A stretch of 56,650 nt of DNA from Branchiostoma floridae (Eukaryota; Chordata; Leptocardii; Amphioxiformes; Branchiostomatidae): contig NC_049993.1 of NCBI RefSeq assembly GCF_000003815.2, positions 13,141,148 to 13,197,797 of the forward strand, written 5' to 3'. The position numbers and the translations under genes are program-made. This document shows, piece after piece, positions 43,379 to 56,650 of this stretch. How positions within the stretch are numbered: the first letter of the stretch is position 1; each line of letters opens with the position of its first letter. The notes below the pieces were generated by a model. It was given only the letters and a program-made list of their open reading frames with translations, was not told the origin of the DNA and made no database searches.

Positions 43379-46300
43379 AAAGTCGTTAAATGTGTTGGCA
43401 ATGGGACAGATTTCACACTCCTGTTAACATATAAAAAATGGATCAACTTGTTTCTTCAAACCTGTAAAATTTCATTACCAAAATCGTTATTTTTAATGAA
43501 ATTGAGTACTCTTTGATCATACATTTTAATGCAAACAGGGGTGTCAAAATATGAGAAAACAAAGAATATGATCAGGATATATGGATGGTGACAGAAAAAG
43601 AAGAAGGAACACAACTGACAATCTATGGAAACAGGACAAAAAAGAATGCTTTTATGAAATATGTCAACTCTATGCTTCTCTATTTAAGGTGGGATATATA
43701 TCTCTACACTGGCCAGTGTTGTCTTTATATGTGCAGCTAAATAATGAAAGTCTTTGTCTTCAGAAAAAGGAAAAAAGATGATTTCTTAATAGACAGTGTT
43801 ACAACTCTCGTTACCTATATGGTATGTACAAATGTATCATCCAACGCTGTACTTTTATGCTATTATTTATGGTCAAAAACAGGCTTTCTGTTAACACTAT
43901 GGATGCCTTCTTACCTCCAAATCTGTTAAAAAACATTTGTAATACCTTCTTAAAGCTACTACAAAATAGTTCCTTGGTTCTCTGCTTGTCATAGGAAAGA
44001 AACAGAGCATAACAGTTCAATATTCATATATATATGTGAATAAGCATGGCATGTTGTATACAATTGCAAGCTTAGCTAGTGCACAAGTATGTTTTGTTTT
44101 ATACATATCGGATGTAGGAGAATTTACGAAAGGATAGTTTTCTGTTTTATGTAATACTGTTACTACATATACATAACCATTACTTTTTTTTTTCTCATTT
44201 TGGAAACGGTTAATTTTAATTCAGGTAATACATATATGCTGCTATACAGATGGTGATTTTCTCAGAACTTGTGTAGAAGTGTTTAAAAAAAGGTGTAGGT
44301 GTTTTGGTTTACATATATTTTATGTACAATGGCAAACATTGTTTAAGAGCATGTACTTACTTACATGTATAATTCTTAGTTTGATGAATGTATGTACAAT
44401 ACATATGGACACATTTCTGAATGCTGGTAGCAAGACCCACAATTTTATTGCATGATTTAAAAATTAAGTGTACCATTTTATTTTACCAGCATTTTCAGAC
44501 TTTTTTGTCTTTTGTTTTCATTTGAAGCCCTACTTTTAGTCATTCCTAAAGCGATGTTCAGTGCTTCGATGCCAGAATCAGAATCCCATATGTATGTAAA
44601 ATGTGCCAAGCTGGCTGATTTTATGTATACAAAGGCCCATATTACTAAATAATCTATCAGCAATATGTTTGACTATTGTCATATTTTAACAATGATCAAA
44701 TAGTGAATACTACTACAAGTAGTACTACATTTCTTGATACTTGAAAGTATTGTAGGTGCATAAATTTTTGCAGTTTTATGTTCGCAATTTTTGGAGTATT
44801 CTCTTGACTGTGAAATAACAACCATGAAAATGCTTGTTCTGTTTTCTGCCCACCTAAACCTTTGCTTTAACTGCTAATTTGAAACCACAGCAAACACCCC
44901 ATTTTCTCCTTCGAAATTAAATTCCTAAAAACTTACAGTATGCTGAAGTGTACCCTATCGTCATTTTGTACAGTGTTCTTGAATATTGCTAGCTTCTTTT
45001 ATCATTATTTTAACAGTGAGCAACAACTATTCTTTATTTATTCAATTTGTTTTGATGGGCAGAAGCTTCACTTCAAAAATCTCGATGGTTCCTCGCTGTT
45101 TTAACGTCCAATGCTTACTCATCAAAATTTAAGTCCAAAGCTTACTCATCAAAAGTCCCAAGATTACTCATCAAAAGTCCCAAGATTACTCATCAAACGT
45201 CCCAATATTACTCATCAAAAGTCCCAAGATTTCTCATCAAGGGTCTTGTGAAAAAAACTTTATGGCCTCTTTATAGTGCTTTGTACATATACATATTCAT
45301 GAGTAAAAAAAAACAACTCAAAATAGATCACTTCGTCATCTACATTGGAAACCTGTGGTTCAAATTTCGCAATCAGTGGAGGATACTAGTAAATAGAAAC
45401 AGAATCTTCACAAATGTAACTCTAAAAACGTAAAAGTGAAAGATTTGATGACTAAAATATGCGCATATGCACAAGATACCATATTTCAGACGGAGTAAAA
45501 ATCAATCCCAATCTCTGAACTCTTTTATTCAAATAAATTTGAGCGTCCTCCACCGCACTTTATTCTTTAGTTTTGTGCCATCGTAATGTAAGATCAGATG
45601 AACTCATTGTCATACGATCATCCATTGCTCGTTGTATTAATGTTCATATATATTATATACGTATTGTATCATTGAGTATCATTTACATCTCAACATATGA
45701 GTCACTGCAGTGTGACTGAACTCTTTACAAATATGTATTTCCGCATCATTGATTGAGAAGTATATATCCGCAGTGTCTCCTGGAGACCCAACAAGCTTTA
45801 AAGTTTAATACATGTAGCCTCCTTCGCAGACTTCTTCAGTGGTGCAATTTCTTTTTAGGGAGCGTTGATTCGCGGATTTTATACATTACATGGGCTTATA
45901 TTCTATATGCTGGAATTTGCCACGCCTGGAAAAAAGTCCCTTTCCAACAAGCATAGCGAACCTTAATCCATGTTGAAATCGCGATTCAAGGATCCACCAA
46001 AACAGAAACACAGCCGCTTCAGAAGTCTGCGAATGAGGGTAGACTGGCGTGCGTGCCTCGTTTCGAGGTCGTTGTGACGTCATGCAACCTGTTCAACCAC
46101 TCGGCAAGAAAACAAAAGACTCCACCCCATTTCGTCCCACGGCTGGGTTTTGTTGTTTTTAATTATTCATGAGTTCACAGTAACTGCCTTTACGTGTGGG
46201 TCGACGCGTGCATACTGTAGTAGGCTCAGGAATTGTCTTCGCTCATTATCAGGATGTAAAAGACAAGAGCAGGCTTGTCTTTACATGGGACTTGTTTTGC

Positions 46301-46424
46301 GTCAGATCTAGATGCAGACACTATTCTCAGGTAACGCCGGAAGTTAGCGGATTATCATAGTCAAAGCTGTGCTGTTGTAGACGGTTCGGATTCCCCATTC
46401 TTTCTTGGGGTCAGCGACGACAAG
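43379..46424. other. Intergenic region between SARAF and the EGF-trypsin gene
   Basis: No gene seen. It contains a dispersed repeat at about 44815-44940 also present at 16222-16350 (shared AAAATGCTTGTTCTG), a tandem array at 45113-45240, and an imperfect inverted repeat of about 210 bases near 45815-46035 (CTTCGCAGACTTCT arms). Protease promoter elements must lie near its right end; none stands out. Confidence 0.5.
45113..45240. repeat. Tandem repeat of a ~22-base TTACTCATCAAAAGTCCCAAGA unit (about six copies)
   Basis: Successive copies of TTACTCATCAAAAGTCC with small changes run from about 45113 to 45240, a local minisatellite. Confidence 0.85.
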
Positions 46425-51957
<5,533 letters not shown>

Positions 51958-52861
51958 GCCCAAAACATCCCAAATCTGTTCACATGTTATTAGAAAATCA
52001 ACCACTGCTTGATAACTACTGTACTTGAAAATATAGAATTGTTAGATGGACAGATGAATACTAGTACATGAAATTAGAATATTTTGCTACAACAAGATAT
52101 GCTAGGGCAGGAATATGGATGGATTGGTTTGCCTACAAACACATGCGTAGTAAATGTGCAGATATTTTATTTTACTATAGGACTACAAGCTTATCATTAC
52201 TTGACAACACTGTTATTTGTAGATGAAAACTCTGCGCACCCTAAAACTCAAACTCATATGAAGGCAAAAAAAAGGAAAAGGATATTTTAGATTTTAAATC
52301 TAAGTGATGGTGCATGTTTTAAGAAGGTTTTAACTAACTGAACACAAGTCAGAACATTTTTTCACATATAAGTAATAATATCTCTATCACTTGTTCCCTA
52401 ATTCAGAGGAAGGTTGTATAAATCATTTGGTGGCCAGGTGTATTGTTTTTCATCATATGTAAGCAGATTAGGAGTCAAGTAGAAGATCAAACTTGTCATA
52501 TACATTTACAATGTAAATAGGGTAAGGCTCGCAAGATAGATTAGTTTTATAGAATTGTAGTTAAGTAGCAGTACATGCCATACCTTGTACATTGTACAAT
52601 TGTTGTGAAATAAAGTTATGTATATCCTGAACTTACTCATTATGTACAACATATGGTAAATGTAGAATGTAGGTGGCGCTTCTATGGTAGGACATCGTGT
52701 TACACTAGCTTCTCATGCGGCGCCTAAAATCGCTCTTGTCTATGTCAAGCATTGTTTTAAATGTCATTCTAGATGTATGTTTAGATGTATGGGACTAGTT
52801 GAGACTGACTTGGAGTCTAATTTCATGTGTGTTTTGACATCATAAAGTTTGGGACCATATA

Positions 52862-55331
52862 CCCTATGAGAGCCCAATCTGCAGTACCGCTCCCGGCCGC
52901 GCCTTGAAAAGTGGCTTAAACGACCGCCAAATTGCCAAATTTCGGTCTTTTCGGGAATGGGGAATTGGCGAAAGGCTCGTAAAGGGTTTGGAGTTTTGAG
53001 GCTTATTCAACTTTATTTTCGATGTTATGACTTTTTAAAATCAAGAATGACAATATTTAAGACATTTTCACAAGCAAAACCATGGGATAATAGGTCACAA
53101 ATAACACGTGTCTTTTACAATCTACCAATAGAAGTGGTCGAATATATATGTCCTGTAAACACTGTTGTCGTGTTCTGAAGGGCTACCACGATCAAATTTC
53201 AATTCTCTTTTGTAAATCAGGAAGAAATTGAATAAATACAATTGTGTTTCTCTCAAGTTGTTCATTTATCAATATACATCTAATCCTCCTTGTAAGTTGT
53301 GTGGACTTGTGCCGTAGTAGCCATTCTATGGACTCTGGGCTGAAGAACGAGAGTTGTAGAAGTTTGTTTGATCGTCAAACCAATCAAATATATACAGCCT
53401 GGAACAATGAGAAAGGACTTAGTTTATATCAGACAACGTATACCTTGTTCATTTTCATGTACGTCTTGCATGTCGTTTCTGGCGAGTGTTCGCCATCGCT
53501 TTGGCTGCATCAAGTCAGAGTGGCCTTCTGTGCAACTGAATTCGAATCTTTTATTTCATACTGGTGGTATGAGTGATATGAAAATACTTCAGGAGAGCTT
53601 TTGCCAAAACAGGAGCACAGTTAAGATTGACATGGTAGGAATACATTCTTTTACATTTCTAACACGTGTTGGCGGTAACTAATTGTAATAGGCTATGTTT
53701 TGAAGAAAAATGATGGATAACAAATTGTTATTCGAGAAGTTGGTTAAAAGTGAGTACAAGGTAGATCATGATCATAATTTATGAATTTAGATTTGGCTTT
53801 CTACTTACAGAGGCTACCTTCTATCCAATAACTTTTGCACATTTCTTGTAAGACTTATGTATGCCATGAAGTGTTTGTGTTGTGTTTGCAATAAACTATA
53901 TTGGAATTTCAACTTTTTGTCGTTCGTACATTTTCCTAAACCACAAGTAAAACTCTTCAAGTCCTATTTCATAGCACATGGATCCTCACGGTCACGCTGT
54001 CACTTTGCTGACAATGTAAAGCTTCTTCCAAATTTTTACTACACTATTCAGCGAAAGTATATATGCTTAGCTGTATTGTGTACGATTTGACTGCGAACTT
54101 CAAAGGTGTCAGACACCAAGGTGTCCTTTCGTTGGGTTTAAAAAAAGTAAAGATGAAATTAGAGTAAAGATGAGGTTGAAATGATGATGTTGAATGCATG
54201 GAAATAAACAAGTTGTTGTCGTTGTCAAGTATATGCTCTTACAATGTAGTAGGTATTTGAGGTATAAGACACAAGATATCCACAACTTTATGACTCAAAA
54301 TTGCCAGTCAAGTAAACTCTTACTGCACTCTTACTCTTACTCACAGATAAATTATTATAAAGATGTTTTTAGAACTAGTATGTTAGAAAAAGATAGTCTT
54401 TGCAATAGAGAAGGACTCTTGAGAGTTTCACTTGTGGTTTATTGAACAGTCTGAACAACAAAAATAGTAATAACAACAGCCAAAATGCCAATAACAACAG
54501 CCGATCAATTGTGAAAAATTACACCAATCGACATATCATAGCATTCATAGATATGCCTTACATAAAACTACGTCTATAAGGCGAACGCAAACTTCAATTC
54601 CATAAATTATGAAAATGACGCACAGCACTCACCTTTCATCAAACTCATTTAACGCTTTCTCTGACATATCATAAAGGTTATAAAATTAATAGATACATTG
54701 TATAATGAACAATATAGCCGCTATCATTGCTCCTTCATCAGTAGGTGGTTGTAGTTTTCAAAGAACGATGAAAAAAATCTAACTTTCATATTTCTTGATA
54801 CTCTAATCCTAGTTCTTTCAGCCGAGATTCCATCAAACGCCCCCAGTGCTCAAGTTTATATTGCATTCACAAGTAATTAAATCTACACACCTTACTTCAT
54901 TTCGACAGAAACTTACATCTATTGAAACACAAACAAACAAAAACCCAATTACATTTGTTTTATGTTTCCTTATCTTACAAGACAGTCCTGTGTATTTGAA
55001 TTGGGGCATGGTTGCCCTTCGCAAATTAACGATTTGCAGGACATACACTCGACCACTGATCGAATGTGAAGGAAACAGGGCAATTTTTAATCCAATATCC
55101 CACTGTTTGGTTTGTGAAATCTCTTCAGTTTTATCATTCGTGATTTTAGATGGCCAAATGTTCGAAAACAAAGTAAAATACACGAATAAGCCTTGAAAAC
55201 TCGAACCCCTTTACGAGCCTTTCACCATTTCCCCATTCCCGAAAAGATCGAAATTTGGCAATTTGGCGGTCTCCTTTGCCACTTTTCTGGATACGGCCGG
55301 GAGTGGTACTGCAGATTGGGCTCTCATGGGG
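52862..55331. mobile_element. 2.47-kb element with long inverted repeats
   Basis: CCCTATGAGAGCCCAATC at 52862 is mirrored by GATTGGGCTCTCATGGGG ending at 55331. The arms match well over the outer ~150 bases and with decaying similarity to about 300 bases (to roughly 53175 and 55020). Both arms contain a CCGCCAAATTGCCAAATTTCG block and a GGGAATGGGGAA box. Inside there is only AT-rich DNA without a recognised transposase. No target duplication found. Confidence 0.75.
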
Positions 55332-56650
55332 TTTGTGATCCCAACTTGTAAGATGTGAAAATAAGCCATACGTTAGGCTCGGAGCCAGTAAAAACTTTCA
55401 AAGATAAGCCCAGACATCCTTGGCACGTTTAGAATTACCTTTAAGACTTTCAATAACTCAAATTGATCTAAAAATGACGGATTTTCAGGCGCCGCTCGAG
55501 GAGCTCTCGCAACGCCGTGGCCGTCCGTCGAAGCGCCCCCTACATCCATGCACACATCACTTATTGTACCATTATGAATAGTTTAAGGATATTTGTGGAC
55601 GTCCGCTTGAATATTCTTGATAGTTGGGGCATTTAATCAACCGTTCATCTTCTTATATGGAGTAAGGGACTGTCACATAAGTCAATCCGCCACTCGGCAA
55701 ACATTATAATCCTCCAACCCAACATCTGCTTGGAGACATTTATCCGATTTCCCTAAACAACTATTTACACTGTAATAAGCATAAAGTGTTATGCATTGCA
55801 TATTAAAAGTACTAGTTTCCGTCTGAAACCATTTCCAGTTTATGAACTGACATGATTGATCAACTTACTACATGTACAAGGTTGTTAAGTGTCTTTTATA
55901 ACAAGGATTGTGATTATGTTTTTATGGATGTGGATTATGTGTACATTTGCAATTTAGATTTAATTCTCTATGAATAACATATTTGTGGATTATATCTTTA
56001 GTAGTCTTTATGTGTTATTGTAGTAATTTGGGCCGAAAGAGATTTTACAGGTCACTTTACTCCCCTTGTTTGGTCCACTAGGCAGCTTATGTTCTTGTTT
56101 GTAAGCTGGGTGGTTTGGCCCACCACCATTCAGAGTTATAAAGTGCACCTTATTGAAATAGTTAAACTGTAATATCCAAAATTTTGTCACTCAAGCCTGC
56201 ATGAAATATTTTGTTTTGTGATGGTGCGTATGGTTTGTTGTGGGGTTGATTTGGCTTGACGTTTGGCAAAATTATTCAATCATTGTTCTTATATACTACC
56301 TATGGTAAACCATGAGATCCAAAACTACACCTATCTAGTGACCTCACCATTTCATTTTTATTTCCTATTCGGACTCCTGAAACGGTCGCAAAACTGTTCT
56401 AACTTTCATCGCAGAACTGTAAGCTTGTTGAAGAATTCGCCGTTGTTACAAGGTGTCTAGCAGGTAGCACACAGTCAGCAGGGTTCAAAAGAGACACTCT
56501 TCGGTTGACTGAGGTACTTCATCCAGAGCTATGAGCAAACTCGTTTGATACTACTCTCCAAGCAGAGGTTTAGGCTCCGGCTGTTTCTTAACGTTTTTTA
56601 GTCGTTTTTATCGGGCTTTCCATTTTGTCATTTTTTTGTGTGTCCGGCCT
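55332..56650. other. Right-hand intergenic DNA, no gene seen
   Basis: No exon signature found on either strand. Holds solitary motif copies at about 55724 (ATCTGCTTGGAGA) and 56553 (CTCTCCAAGCAGAGGT). The stretch from about 56553 to the end may be the start of another repeat. Confidence 0.45.

Noticed and set aside
42680-43516. Long open frames (185-278 codons) across 42868-43516 on both strands
   Set aside because: They are open only because the N run has no stop codons, and the bordering sequence is low quality.
45113-45240. CRISPR-like array
   Set aside because: Direct head-to-tail repeats with no unique spacers, in an animal genome; a minisatellite.

Overview
The window is animal nuclear DNA. 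It holds intron-rich genes with GT-AG junctions, conserved metazoan proteins (RAD23, an NDUFA11-like complex I subunit, SARAF, an EGF-trypsin) and long AT-rich introns full of small DNA transposons, a Penelope-like retroelement and LINE and SINE scraps. Gene content, protein character and repeat style suggest an invertebrate deuterostome, most likely an amphioxus (Branchiostoma). The genus is an inference from memory and was not tested by any search.

Layout from left to right: (1) 320-637 (+) is the last exon of an unrecognised gene that starts outside the window. (2) 1863-2375 (+) is an intronless Tctex1-domain (dynein light chain type) gene. (3) 5262-17823 (-) is RAD23, rebuilt from nine exons that join in frame (351 aa); the internal UBA1 domain cannot be found. 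Its introns hold a LINE 3' fragment, hAT-like and mariner-like MITEs and a Penelope-like element. (4) 17824-18100 is a compact head-to-head promoter. (5) 18101-30449 (+) is a seven-exon gene for a 1018-residue protein combining an extended Tudor domain, armadillo-like repeats, an RS-rich linker, a Schlafen AlbA_2 domain and a coiled coil. (6) 32138-34325 (-) is a four-exon NDUFA11-like gene, convergent with gene 5. (7) 34326-34980 is a second head-to-head promoter with a similar motif set. (8) 34981-42274 (+) is SARAF, eight exons, whose last short exon is probably lost in a 479-base run of N at 42900-43378. (9) 46425-51957 (+) is a seven-exon secreted EGF-trypsin protease. (10) From 52.8 kb to the end I see no gene, only a 2.5 kb element with long inverted repeats.

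The genes do not form an operon or pathway. The two divergent pairs (RAD23 with the Tudor-Schlafen gene, NDUFA11-like with SARAF) each share a short TATA-poor promoter with YY1-type and ZNF143/Staf-type motifs, as is usual for housekeeping genes. The most interesting items are the Tudor-armadillo-Schlafen fusion, the in-frame absence of UBA1 from RAD23 beside a Penelope insertion, and a set of transposon families whose target-site duplications (4, 5, 8 and 11 bp) can be read directly. One is a two-copy element with a TGAA/TTAA/TTAA/TGAA flank pattern that looks like a recombination product.
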